Shown here piece by piece: positions 34,095 to 44,795 of a DNA stretch of 64,000 nucleotides. The notes under the pieces are model-generated. The model was given only the letters and a program-made list of their open reading frames with translations. It was not told the origin of the DNA and made no database searches. A program made the position numbers and the translations under genes. The stretch comes from Xenoacremonium recifei (lineage: Eukaryota; Ascomycota; Sordariomycetes; Hypocreales; Nectriaceae): NCBI GenBank assembly GCA_012184525.1, contig WOFQ01000003.1, positions 868,001 to 932,000 of the forward strand, in the 5' to 3' direction. Position 1 is the stretch's first letter, and each line of letters begins with the position of its first letter.

Positions 34095-35075
34095 ATGACC
34101 GACAGACAAATCCTGATCACTGGCGGTGCAGGTTTCATTGGCTCTCACCTCGTGGATGGCCTCTTGGCGGACGGTACTTGGAGGGTTGCAGTTGTAGACA
34201 ACTTCTACGACCCTCAGCGGCCAGAGCTGAGACGTCATATCGAACATCACCTCTCAAACCCCAACTTCAGTCTGTACGAGGTAGACGTCCAGCAACTTGA
34301 AGCAGTGCGCAGGGTGTTTGCCGAAAACAATTTCTCCGTGGTCGTCCATCTTGCTGCACGCACCGGCGTCCGCCCGTCAGTCAAGGCCCCTAGAGACTAT
34401 GTCGACACGAACATCAGTGGCACGTTGAACCTTTTGGACTGCGCCAAGGAATTTGGTGTCAAGCAATTTGTCTTCGCGTCTTCATCGAGCGTATATGGCC
34501 TGAATACCAAGGTCCCCTTTTCGGAGCGCGATGAGATTGCCCAGCCCATCTCACCGTACGCCGTGTCGAAGGCGACCGGTGAACTGATGTGCCATACGTA
34601 TTCTCGTCTCTATGGCATGCGTTGCGTATGCCTCAGATTCTTCACCGTCTATGGCCCCCGTCAGCGTTCCGATCTGGCCATACACAAATTCACCAAGTTG
34701 ATTCACAGCGGGAAACCCATCCCGGTCTTCGGCGACGGCTCATCAAGCCGGGATTATACGTACATCGACGACATTATTCAAGGGATTCGGGCGGCGATTG
34801 GGTTCAGAGTATCAAAGTACGAGATCTTCAACTTGGGAGAGAATTATGCGATCCAACTGCGCGATTTGATCAAGCTTATTGAGAAGCATGTTGGTCGAAA
34901 AGCCATCATCGATCAGCGAGAACCCCAGCCAGGTGATGTGCCATCGACCTTTGCCGATATATCAAAGTCAGAGAGACTCTTGAACTACGAACCGAAAACG
35001 AAGATTCACCACGGCATTCCGAAATTTGTCGATTGGTTCTTACATCAGGAAGTCAGCAGATCGCTGGGGTCATAG
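34095..35075 (+). CDS. NAD-dependent sugar-nucleotide epimerase, UDP-glucuronate 4-epimerase-like
   Basis: Extended short-chain dehydrogenase. Single exon; 326 aa from ATG 34095 (an upstream GTG at 34041 was rejected). The NAD-binding Rossmann motif is ILITGGAGFIGSHLVDGLL, followed by VVDNFYDPQRPEL and VVHLAARTGVRPSV. Catalysis uses Ser/Tyr/Lys: the Ser in ASSSSVYG and the YAVSK motif in SPYAVSKATGE. RFFTVYGPRQRSDLAIHKF is typical of UDP-glucuronate/galacturonate 4-epimerases rather than UDP-galactose epimerases. The protein reads like bacterial capsule or O-antigen enzymes, and the gene lacks introns; both suggest horizontal transfer. Likely product is UDP-galacturonate for glycosyltransferases nearby. 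Other UDP-sugar epimerisation or decarboxylation is possible. Confidence 0.85.
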   Translation: MTDRQILITGGAGFIGSHLVDGLLADGTWRVAVVDNFYDPQRPELRRHIEHHLSNPNFSLYEVDVQQLEAVRRVFAENNFSVVVHLAARTGVRPSVKAPRDYVDTNISGTLNLLDCAKEFGVKQFVFASSSSVYGLNTKVPFSERDEIAQPISPYAVSKATGELMCHTYSRLYGMRCVCLRFFTVYGPRQRSDLAIHKFTKLIHSGKPIPVFGDGSSSRDYTYIDDIIQGIRAAIGFRVSKYEIFNLGENYAIQLRDLIKLIEKHVGRKAIIDQREPQPGDVPSTFADISKSERLLNYEPKTKIHHGIPKFVDWFLHQEVSRSLGS

Positions 35076-35467
35076 GGAAAACATTCAGACACTACTTGGG
35101 TCACTTGTATAATTTCTGGACGTGGGATCAGGATCTGAGCGAAGGATAGGGATCGGGGCGAGGTATACGGATCGGGAAGAGGAGCAGGTATGGAGTTTAG
35201 GATTATAGGGTTTACTTTATATACAGCAGATCTATCATTTAGATTCTAGAGCCTTTAAAATTAAGGTACTTTTGACTGGGCATGGCTTTCTATGTGAATG
35301 ATAAAGGTGTCCCGTGGAAATATTATGACTATATGTATTTGCATGTCGCGTTGTATTGAGTGATCAGAATTGAGGCGGTCATTGAGGCGGTTCACATATG
35401 AAAAGCAACGCGAACACGGGCCTGTCAAGGATATCATACAATCTTATTACTCGCTACAATAAGTATA
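35076..35467. other. Convergent intergenic with repeat copy
   Basis: 392 bp between converging epimerase and glycosyltransferase genes. It contains G/A-rich words repeated around GGATC (35125-35200) and copy B of the decayed dispersed repeat. Confidence 0.4.
35255..35304 (+). repeat. Decayed dispersed repeat, copy B
   Basis: Aligns with copy A from 29130 (TTAAAAxTAAG, TTGACTG) and, at CATGGCTTTCTATGTGAAT, with copy D at 44457-44478 (CATGATTCTTTGTGTGAAC), mostly by C/T and A/G changes. Alignment is by eye. Confidence 0.4.
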
Positions 35468-37811
35468 TCAAATAGGTCCCAACCCGTCTTGGAAAATCAC
35501 CTCCCACCACTTTTCAAGAGGATCCAAATCGCTTCCATCCGGCTGAACTTCTCGGCAGAGCACATCCCACGGCATTTCAGGCAGGGGTTCAAACATCGTG
35601 TCAACAAACATCCGCGGCCTTCTCTTCAGCTTGTCGGATGCTGGCGCCCAATAGGTAAGACGGCCTTCCTCGGCCTCTACTGTTGCTAAGGGAGCTGGTT
35701 CGTCAGGCCTGAGGTTGCGAGCCAAGAGTGACCGCAAGGACCTGAAGAACCACATTCGATGCCACCATCGATTGCGGCGTTCTTTCAAGCCGTTGATATA
35801 AGCGTTGTGGTGTAGGCATATGGGAACCGCCTCGGAGTAGAAGTCTGCATACATGGGCATCGCTCCCCAATTGGGCTCGTTAATGATTCCTTGTAGTGGA
35901 TTCGGCGTTCGTTGGATGTCTTCTGGAACGCCTCGAAGTCGTGAGGGGATCATGCCCAACGCCGACGAGTATCGGTCAATCTCGGCTTGGTCGCCCAGAG
36001 AAACAATATCGCCATCTCTATGGGCATGCACGGTGGGAATGGAGAGCTCCTGGCTGTAATCAAGGCCGATGTGGTACTCGTAATCCTGGTCCAGGAGAGC
36101 CAGTGCCTCATCATCGTCCCCAGCATGATGCATCTTCCGTTGTCGCCAGACTTCCTGCTCGCCCAGCACTTCGCCAGAGATGCCTTGTTCGCTCTGCCAG
36201 TGGAAGCCCCTGCCAACGCCCTCTTCGAATTTGAACATGATCCGGCGAAACATGCGTCTCATATCGCCAGCTGGACCCATGTAGCTTCCGCCATTGATGA
36301 AACGAGGTCGAAAATAGCGGTATTCGTCATTCAAGGGACCCGGTTTATCAGTATTTGGACCATAAAGGTCCGGCCTCAGAGGGCTCTCTGGCAGCCTATC
36401 GCAATGTAGATTCGAGCCGGCACTGGGCGGAGGAGCACAACGCTTCTCCGATGATGCCACAATAGTCTGGTACATAGAGGGAGGTAAAGGTCCCGGTCCG
36501 GGCCATTGCTCCCGGAGACGAGCATTGGCTCTAGCGTTTATGTCATGATAACGCTTTAGAAGGAGGTCTGGAGGTAGCTGGAACCACATATCGTACCCGT
36601 CAACTATTAGTACAATGTCGTCGTCTAGTAGCTTGTCATCAGGATGAGCATGCTCGTGCAAAGCAGCCTCGAGGTATCGCAGGACGCCAGGGATCTTCGA
36701 AAGATTTGGACCACCATCCCATTTCGTGAATTGACGAAAATCGACTCCCCAGTTGACGATGACTGGGGACGGGTAGCCGAGTGCTGCAGCACTAAACAGA
36801 ACTTTACAGAGCTGTGTACTTGGGGAGGTGGCGGGTATGACAATGACGAATCGCCGTTCTGCAGCTGGCCGTGGTGGTCTGGCAGGTCTGTTCCATGGAG
36901 TTCCGTCAGGCTTGGCTGGTGCGATGTTTGGATCGTGCGGCGGCTCTGGGGGCTCTGGGGGTTCTAGAGGCTCTGGCACTGCCTCAGGATTGTGCTGTTG
37001 ATCCTGTGGGATATCTGAGTCGAGAGGGAGCTCTGGAGGCATAGGAGGTTCGCCATCCGGACTGTTCTGCTCAGGAGGCGTTGAAGCAGGGGGTTCTCCC
37101 TCGTTCACAACCTTAAGATCCTCTCCAGGGCTCGGTTGCTCGGGAGGCGGTGGGCTCGGAGGAAGTTGTTCCTCAGGGACATCCAAGGGGGGTTCCTCTG
37201 GGTGTTCATGTTGAGGTTGCGGCGGATTTGGATTGTGCAGGCCCTCACCATCGACCAAGGGAGGTTGGTCCGGGTTTTGCTGCTCAGGTGGAGGCACATC
37301 CGGGTGCTCTACCTCAGGGGCAGGCTCAGGAGCCTCCTCGAGGATGTCCTTGTTGGACCCTTGATGATCTACATCAAGTCTGTCTTCTGGTGTGATCAAG
37401 GGAGCTGTGGTCTCCTCATCAATATCCTGGTCATGATGCATAGTGTTTAGGCCATCCGCGGCTTCAGGAGCGGATGGGGGAAGCGGCACATCCTCCACGA
37501 TATCCTGCTCCGGGATTGCAACTGAGGTATGCTGGGGCTCAACAGGGGCTAAGGTATCTTCCTCAGGAGCTTGCTGCTCAGGCACGGTATAATCCGGTCC
37601 ATGCTGGAGCTTAGGAATGGGAGCATAGTATTGTTTCTGCTAAATCTGTGTTAGACGACATATGCTAACGTAGTGAAATCAGGACATATATACTCACAGA
37701 AGGGAGAGAGGAGAGGAATATGAAAGACAGGGCAGCAGAGACGATCAGCACCCAGGCGAGTCTCTTCCTAACGCCTCGCGAGACCGCAAGGAGGGGAGAA
37801 AGCGCCGACAT
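35468..37811 (-). CDS. Type II membrane glycosyltransferase-like protein with Pro/Glu-rich stalk
   Basis: Two exons: 37811-37698 and 37636-35468; 760 aa. Exon 1 encodes MSALSPLLAV and a signal anchor (about 18-37, AWVLIVSAALSFIFLSSLPS) after a basic RGVRKR stretch, the type II topology of Golgi glycosyltransferases. Residues about 55-290 are a Pro/Glu/Gln-rich low-complexity stalk (PPEQ, EPPEPP repeats). The C-terminal domain starts near RRFVIVIPATSPSTQLCKVLF. It contains DDDIVLIVDGYDMWFQLPPDLL, whose DGYD looks like the metal/nucleotide-sugar DxD site, and later YRYFRPRFINGGSYMGPAGDM, as in GT-A enzymes related to procollagen-type glycosyltransferases. Donor and acceptor sugars are unknown. 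The acceptor of the intron is a TAGCAG tandem. Confidence 0.7.
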
Positions 37812-38482
37812 TGCTCAGTCGGGGGCATGACCTCCACCAAAGGCACACGTCCTTCGCCAGCAACTGAATACGGCACGGCGCGTGTTCAAGCTTTGTATCG
37901 CATGTAGTGGCGTTCAATGAAAAATAAAATCGGGGGGCATCAAGGGGGGGCTTCAGGATGCCTCAAACTGGCGCGCCCTAGCTGAGTTGCCGACAAGCCG
38001 GTAAGGCAATCTATCACATCAGGACTGATCCCAGACAGACCAACCCATCTGTACCAATGGAAACTGCTTCATTCAGTTTGAAGCGGATTCATCAGGCCGC
38101 TAATCGGCCTGTGGTTTAGACCTAAACGAGCTGCTATCCGTATGCGTCTCCGTCCCCGTGTTTGACCATGCGGCCGTGTACACGGTAAACTCGGCAAGAA
38201 TCCGTACTGTACATTTGCTTTTCTCTAGTACTCCATAGCAAAGTGGACGTGGCAGTTCACTACGATTCGGTGGCAAAGTTCCCTTTCCTTGGATCGCTTC
38301 TTTGTTTGATTACAGGTTTTTCGTGTCCTTTACGTGGCATCATGCTCTTTCGTTCCCTCAAAGTCCGATGTCAAGCACTCCGTGTTCACATTTGCGACAG
38401 TTAAGTCCTGGCCCACCGGCTCGGGCTCTTCTCTCCTTTACCTTCATCGTTTCGTCCCTCGATTTCCTTACCCTTCTCCCCG
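37812..38482. promoter_or_regulatory. Divergent intergenic between the two glycosyltransferase-like genes
   Basis: 671 bp between a leftward and a rightward gene, probably carrying both promoters. No gene or defined motif. Confidence 0.4.
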
Positions 38483-39821
38483 ATGATCTGGAATTATGTG
38501 AATAGCCGCACGAGAGCTGTCAGGTCCATTGTCCTTGTCATTGGTACGATCATTATCTTGATCACTCTAAGCTGGCCTGCTCTGAACCCTCAAGAGCCTT
38601 GGCGACTGTCACCTAAGAGGTAAGCTCTAACTGTTTACTAGTCAACTCCCCATCTCGGGGAGTTCATGTCGATGAGATGCACTAAACCCCAGCTTGTCAA
38701 AATAGTGTCCCTCCCCTTTCAGCTTCTGGTCCATCCAAAACGCCACACACGCTAGCAACACATGCATCACCACCATCGTCTCCGCGTCCGCCATCATTGG
38801 GAGAAAGTCAGACATCGCAATTGATTAGACATTACATCGAGCATAACCTGCTACCTTTGGCGAAAGTCAACGATCACCAGTACTCGCTCTTTGGCGCTGT
38901 CAGCTGGGATTTGCCTCGTAACTCGAACCTTGTATGGACAGAGCCTCTCGGCGAGCAATTATGCATCATCGACCTCGATGATCGTCCTTTCCAAAGGCCT
39001 GGCCAGATTTGGGCTAATACGCCAATGACCTGGAACAAACCTCAACATGTCCATGGTCTGTCCCTTGGAATATTGAACCATTGGTTATACGGTAAGTATT
39101 TCGAGATTTCGTAAAATCCAAGTCGATCTCTGACCGACTCCCAGCTAAGATCCATGGGTATAAGTATTACTATGTCAAGGTCGAGGTCCCTCCAGACCGG
39201 CATTCATCTTGGAAGAAGCCGAGTATCATCTCTGAGCTCTTGAGAAAGCACAAGACGTGCGTTTTCGTTGATTCCGACGCTATTTTCCACCATCTCGACC
39301 TTCCATTCGAGTGGCTGATGAACTATTGGTCGCTGGATCCCACGGTGAACTCCCTTGCTCTCGCAATTGACCCCGACTTTCCCTATAACCGGGATATGTT
39401 TGGGAGGTTATATCTGAATACCGGATTCATTATTGCGCAAAACAACAACCAGACATTCAATATCCTGGATTCATGGCGCGGCTGCCCCGATACAAATAGC
39501 AGCTATCCGGGATGCAGCGACTTTCGAAGCAAACCACCGGCCTACGTCACCGATCAAGGAGGCTTCGGCACATATATTCGCTATGACTTCCCCGCGGACA
39601 TCAAAGAGCTGCCCTGTAATGAAGCCAATGGTTACCCGCAAAGTGAATCAGGGTGTGATGGAGAATTTATCAGACATTTCTGGGCAGCGAAGAACCAGTG
39701 GCTTAAGATTTCTGTTGGCGAGCAAATATCTGGCGACCTGCTAGAGACAATTCACACTCAGTTTCTCGAGGAAAAGCCTGACTTCTGGATGACTGAAAAA
39801 GACGTCCTGGCCGTGGGCTAA
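38483..39821 (+). CDS. Second type II glycosyltransferase-like protein (exon 1/2 junction unresolved)
   Basis: Exon 1 (38483-38619) encodes MIWNYVNSRTRAVRS and a signal anchor (IVLVIGTIIILITLSW), ending at a good GTAAGC donor with two bases left over. A later frame, open before 38797 through 39091, then 39145-39821, encodes a nucleotide-sugar transferase-like domain: LIRHYIEHNLLPLAK, HGYKYYYVKVEVP, then KTCVFVDSDAIFHHLDLPFEWL with the metal-binding DSD, LYLNTGFIIAQN, and YVTDQGGFGTYIRYDF. The obvious acceptor (CAG at 38722) gives the wrong frame. An AAG acceptor near 38808 would fit but is weak, so a frameshift or unusual splice is likely. The 39092-39144 intron is clean. Resembles GMA12/MNN10-like GT-A enzymes; specificity unknown. 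Confidence 0.6.
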
Positions 39822-39956
39822 GTTACAATAAAAATATTATATGACCATAGAACCTTAGCCCTATCCCTCACCTCCCAATGCTCTATTGATTAGAGAGAAC
39901 CTCTTTCATTTGGTTGGGTACTTTCTCCGTTGGAGGATCTTGTGTGGATAAAGAAA

Positions 39957-39980
39957 GCATCTCGTGCAAATAGTATGACT
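39957..39980 (+). repeat. Decayed dispersed repeat, copy C
   Basis: 24 bases matching 29160-29183 with three transitions and no other change, in the 260-bp gap between the glycosyltransferase-like gene and the S41 protease gene. Confidence 0.6.
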
Positions 39981-40081
39981 TTTAATATATTCATTCTGAC
40001 TAAATTCGTCGCAAGTCGCTATGCCTCCATACATCAAACAATCTTATTGAAGAACAACATTGGAATACAGAACACTCATTC

Positions 40082-42417
40082 CTACAGCGCTCCGGGACCG
40101 GAAATCCCAGTCGCAGTACTTCTGTAAGCGCTGTTGAATGTAGGCGCTTCATCGCCAATGGTCCCGTCAGCGTTGGTAGACGAGCCAGCAGCACACTTGG
40201 CGCCATTCCAAGCCACATCAGCAGCCCTGCGCCAGATTTCGGTAACATCGTGAGTCATTCGCTGAGTATAATATATCCTGCAATGCGCGGCCTCATATCG
40301 AAATTGGCAGGGATAGCCGTTGATATCGAATGAAGGGTAGCCGTTGTGAGCATTGCACTGCCCTCCACCGGCGGCAGCAGGCACTGGTAAGAGCGGAGGT
40401 GAATCGCTAGAAGGCAGGACATCCTTGGCCTCTTCGAGAATCTGTAGCGCTCTTTTATCACCCTTGTGAGTTTCTTTGATCTGTGCGACAGCGTTGATGA
40501 AGTCCAAGTTGTATGATACCTGGCTGCCTTTGACGCCGCCCATAGCTTGCATGGGGTAGTTGTTGCGTCGGCCACCGAGGGCAAGCGTGCGGACAGGATG
40601 GCCTCGAGTCATCAATCCGGTGAAGATAGTGCAGGATGAGGCACAAGTACCGTCTGTAACGATCAGGATGTTTTCCGGCTCGAAAAGGGCCTCCGGGATT
40701 ACGGGTGGATGGTTAGGGTCTTCGCCGTTGAAGTAAAGGTCAATTGACGAATCGAACGGCCTGCTGTAGTCGTCGTGAAACGCCATACTGACGTTCTGGC
40801 CTGCCACAAGGTCGGGGCCGAACCAGGCTTCTCCGGTCCTGATGCGTTTACCGTTGATGTCAACAGGAGCATGCCCAGAGTTGTCAATAAGACCGGAGCC
40901 GACGAAGGCATCATACCCTGCCTCTGCCATAGCCTTGAGCCCTGGAGTGTTGCGCATCCGATCAAACAAGGTGAAGTTGCCATTCGGGAAGAAGAGGCGA
41001 TACATTTGGTCTGCGAGAGCAATATAACCACCACCGTTCGCAGACATGTCGATGACAATTTTCGTTCGGCCGTCCCTATGAGCTGCGTTAAGGAAGTTGG
41101 CTATGGTGTCTCTGCTCTGCAGGTTGAAGTCGCTACTATTGAGGGTGGCCATATCAAAACCGATAGGCTCGAAGCTCAGTACCGAGAGCACAGCGACATC
41201 GTCGTAATCAGACCCTTCAAGGAGAAAGCCACCAAGATTGCGGTAAGGACTGATAAAGGAGGAGTTCGGATAGCCGGTCATGGACGGTGCCGGGGTCTGG
41301 GTTGTTGTTGAAGCCAGAACTTCTGCAGTCGACGTCGCATCGGAGGTCACGATTGAGCTCGGAGCTTCAGTGGTAGCGGGAATGGATTGGGTTGAAGTCG
41401 ATGCCGTTGGAGGGATTTCAAATCGATTCTGAACGTCTTGGCCATTCTTGATACCTGAAAAGTCGATACCAGCAGGGAAATAGATCCCGTTTGCCCAGAC
41501 ATTCACAGTGCCGTTGTAGAAAGTGATGTTGTGATAGTCGGGGATTTCGAAGGCCCTAGCGGTGGATGAGCCGCCGCTGGCAGCCGCTACACGAGCTAAA
41601 TTGTAATGCAGTCCATTAAACCGGGCGTCGGGGTCTTGGTAGTTCCCGGTGCTGTTCACGGCCAAATTCTCGAGATACTCAAACACGGGAATGCCATCAA
41701 CGGAGTGGACAGCAGAAGGGCGATAGTCCAGTGTCCCGTTATTTCCCCGCCCAACATCGTAGAAATCGAAGATCAAGGGCAGTGCGACTCCGTCTTTGGA
41801 AAGAGAGTAGAACTTGATTTGTCTCTGCGTGTAGTAAAATATGGTCAGAAGGGCCGGAGGGTAATCGAAATGGCCATCGGAGGCGGCAGCAAACTAGGCA
41901 GAGTGAGCAAATGTCGGCGGCTGGATCTCGTTTATCTTACAAGACTCCGAAGATCTGTCATGAACTCATACTGATTCTGATACTTATAATCGTACATCTT
42001 CGACAGCAATTTGGTCCTGATTTTGTCAAGACCGCCAAGCACATCAACGCCCGGAACCAGGTATTCATCAGGGGGGTTGGCCAAGATATCTAAAGTACTC
42101 TGAATCTGCACAAACGGCTCGATGTAATCCAGGAGTTCTTCATTCTTCCCAATATTCAACGGGACGGACTTGAGACAGGCAATCCCGACCGAGGGAAGCA
42201 CATCAAGGAGGATTGGCCCGCCCGGCGCAGTGTCGGCAACAGCTGCTTCATAAGCTTCGCTGAGCACTTGGCATGGCTCAACGTCGCGTCTGGAAAGGCC
42301 ATGGGTGTTGGTGTGATGTACGGAGGCACTCTCGACTTCGACAGCAATCTGGTGCATTGGAGGATGGGCCGCCGCAAAGCCTCCAAGGGCCAGCAGAGCG
42401 GCGAATCTAGAAACCAT
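40082..42417 (-). CDS. Secreted peptidase S41-family protein
   Basis: Two exons: 42417-41941 and 41893-40082 (47-nt intron, phase 0); 762 aa. A signal peptide (MVSRFAALLALGGFAAA) is followed by a possible Kex2 site (SRRD, about 43-46) and Cys-rich N-terminal domain. A Ser/Thr/Pro-rich linker (about 270-315) precedes the S41 tail-protease-like domain: SVLSFEPIGFD, TKIVIDMSANGGGYIALADQ, and the nucleophile region NILIVTDGTCASSCTIFTGLM, where a Ser of CASSC is the likely catalytic residue. C-terminal Cys residues suggest disulfides. Related fungal proteins include the S41 member of the ustiloxin cluster, but no precursor peptide or DUF3328 gene was seen here. Substrate unknown. Confidence 0.82.
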
Positions 42418-44795
42418 CGTCGCAGTCGCTAGAAGTGAGTCTTTGAAACGAGAGAACGGTCAGGCTAAGACAACAGGGCAACCACAGGAATACATTTCTC
42501 TATGTAAATACTTCAAAGCGTCTACAGGGCATTTATAGAATCCGCGTCAAAGCGCTGTCAATTATTTAAGGATGAAGCCTCAATCCTTTGGTTGGGACTT
42601 TGGTAGTGAACGTAGGATCCGGGTCGGGCCATGGAAGACGCGAGGCTGTCTGCCCAGGGGTCCATCGGAAACAGGCCAATCGCGTTCGAAGACGATCGTC
42701 TGGTTCCATGCTTCCGGGTCTTCGATCTGTATCGGGGCATATCTTTCTCCTTGGGGCTGAATGAGCTGGCTGGTAAGGCTTTCCCTCTACAACGAGAAGG
42801 CCCTAAGCCCGCGGGCTGTGCCTAAGCGATTCCCTCGAGATGCCAGATGGGACTTTGTGAACTAGCATTATGGACCCCATGTGTTTCATAAATGAGCAAG
42901 GTACATACTTGGAGTAGTTATATTTAAAGACAATGGCCCACAGACAAATGGGTACGAGAGCGCTGCGGCAGCATCATAATTACGCTTCGGGATTTGAGGT
43001 TGATGTCTGCTCTCTTATCTGACAAACTCAACTCTAAAGAGAAGCAGATTCTTTCTGCAGCATCAACATAGTAAACCGTGACAGACTCACGCATTTTCTC
43101 ATGCTGTGTAATCGAGCGGTTTATCCTGGACGCAAGTGTCAGCACTACTGCTCAGCCGAGTGGAAATCGAATCCTTCAGGACCATAGGGCTGGAAAGTTA
43201 GGCAAGACCGCTAAATTATACAGCAGCATATTTCGGACAAGCATAAATGTTCTTTTACGGTACCGAAGGAGTGCTAATTACTCCATTCTTGCCCCATAAG
43301 ACGTCCAATGCCAAAGTCCCAACGTTCTCAAGACTCAGCGGGTGAGGGAACCTTTCGTGTTTTACGGAGGCCGCTCGGCCATGGACTATTTGTTGGAATG
43401 AAGCCAGATTTGTTTCTTCCGTTCAAGACTCCGATAAAATTAACCAGTTGTATGGTCGCATAGTTGGCCATTGGGATAATGGGCTGCCATCCTCGTCTAA
43501 CTTGACATCTGTGTACCGAATAGCTTTATTGAGGTTCAGACAATACAATACAAGCCTTCTATTCGCTCCGTCCTTGTCTCTGTCCACAAGTTGTTTGTCG
43601 TAGCCCCAAAGCCAACTCTCCTGTAGTTACAGCTCGGGTTCCGGTCTGAAGGCTTCATATTAGAGTCAAAATTCGCGTCATCCGCACGAAACTACAACTT
43701 AGAGAGTAACGACTTATTAGGTAGTATAAAAAGAAGGGTTCAGATGAGGGAAGGAACCAGTTAGAACTGTGTGTGCTATGTTGGTAGACTTGCACAGCCG
43801 GGAGCCACCCTCTGATATGAAGAAACTGCGAGACTTACTCGAGAGGGGAGTCAGCTGAGAACTTCCCAGGTTGATGTGGCTGTCACCTATGGACTCATAG
43901 TTTCGGACAAATATGCCTTCCCCACTGGAACCGTTCAAGCTTATCAAGGCTCTGAAGCCAACATCTTCTCGGGCTCCTTCCTGTGTGAACTGGGTATTCC
44001 GGTACAGCACCTAGCCACCATTGGTTCGGGTGGTTTGGCGGTCCTGTGTGCCGACTGGCGTAAGACTTCTCTGGAATATTTCGTCCAGTGGTTTTGAAAG
44101 TCGCCTGTGGGGTCCTTCTTCGGGAAACATGGGTAGTGGTCCATCCCGCAACCCCGATGATGAGAGAAGAGACTCTCCTGATCCTGGGCTCTGCGGTAAA
44201 GTTTGGAAGAATGAAGGAAAGAGAAAGAAACTGCGGAAGACGAAAAAAAAATTGTGAAGGGTAAAAAAACAGTCGCTGCATCTAGAGGTCTAGATACCTA
44301 GGAGACAAGGAGCTGGTTAAGGAATCGGGATCTGGGGTCCTAGCTAGGGATAGGGTTCAGTTACGGAGTACAGAGTACATAAACAAGGGATCTGTTACTT
44401 AGATAAAAAAGAAAGGCTTTTTATTTCGAAGTACCATCAATTGAGAATCGGTTTGCCATGATTCTTTGTGTGAACAGTTAGACACTCGATGTACTTGCTC
44501 ATGGACACCCTGACGGTTGAAACTGAACCACGCTCCGGGATCCGGGGTTACTATCCACCGACCCACCCCGCTGGACGCTACGTCTCATTGGCTGGAGAAG
44601 CTACACCGAAGCTCCTTCCCTGAACGGGCTTGCGAATGGGCGACGTATGCTTTTCAGGAGCTACTGCTGCTGCTGCTGGCTTGAGCATCGTGGAATCGCG
44701 ACGTCTTCGATCCACCAACCCGCCAAGTCGCTCCGTCTCTTCATTGTTCCAGGGCTCGCACTGTCAATGAGCCCCGTGTCCAACACACCATCAAG
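42418..44795. other. Long intergenic region at right edge of island
   Basis: 2.4 kb between the divergent S41 protease gene and OST1. No domain-bearing frame was found. An open frame at 43876-44097 has plausible composition but no family. From about 44210 the sequence becomes A-rich, then passes into a repeat-like tract with CTAG/GGATC words (44280-44480). The OST1 promoter must lie at the right end. Probably eroded repeat sequence plus promoters. Confidence 0.4.
44457..44478 (+). repeat. Decayed dispersed repeat, copy D
   Basis: Resembles 35281-35302 (copy B); preceded by G/A-rich GGATC-type words as copy B is. Weak, alignment by eye only. Confidence 0.35.

Noticed and set aside
40082..42417. 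S41 gene as part of a ustiloxin-type RiPP cluster
   Set aside because: No precursor peptide with Kex2-separated repeats, no DUF3328 gene and no tyrosinase nearby.
43876..44097. 73-codon plus-strand frame
   Set aside because: Composition is plausible, but there is no family, no splice partner and an antisense frame of equal quality.
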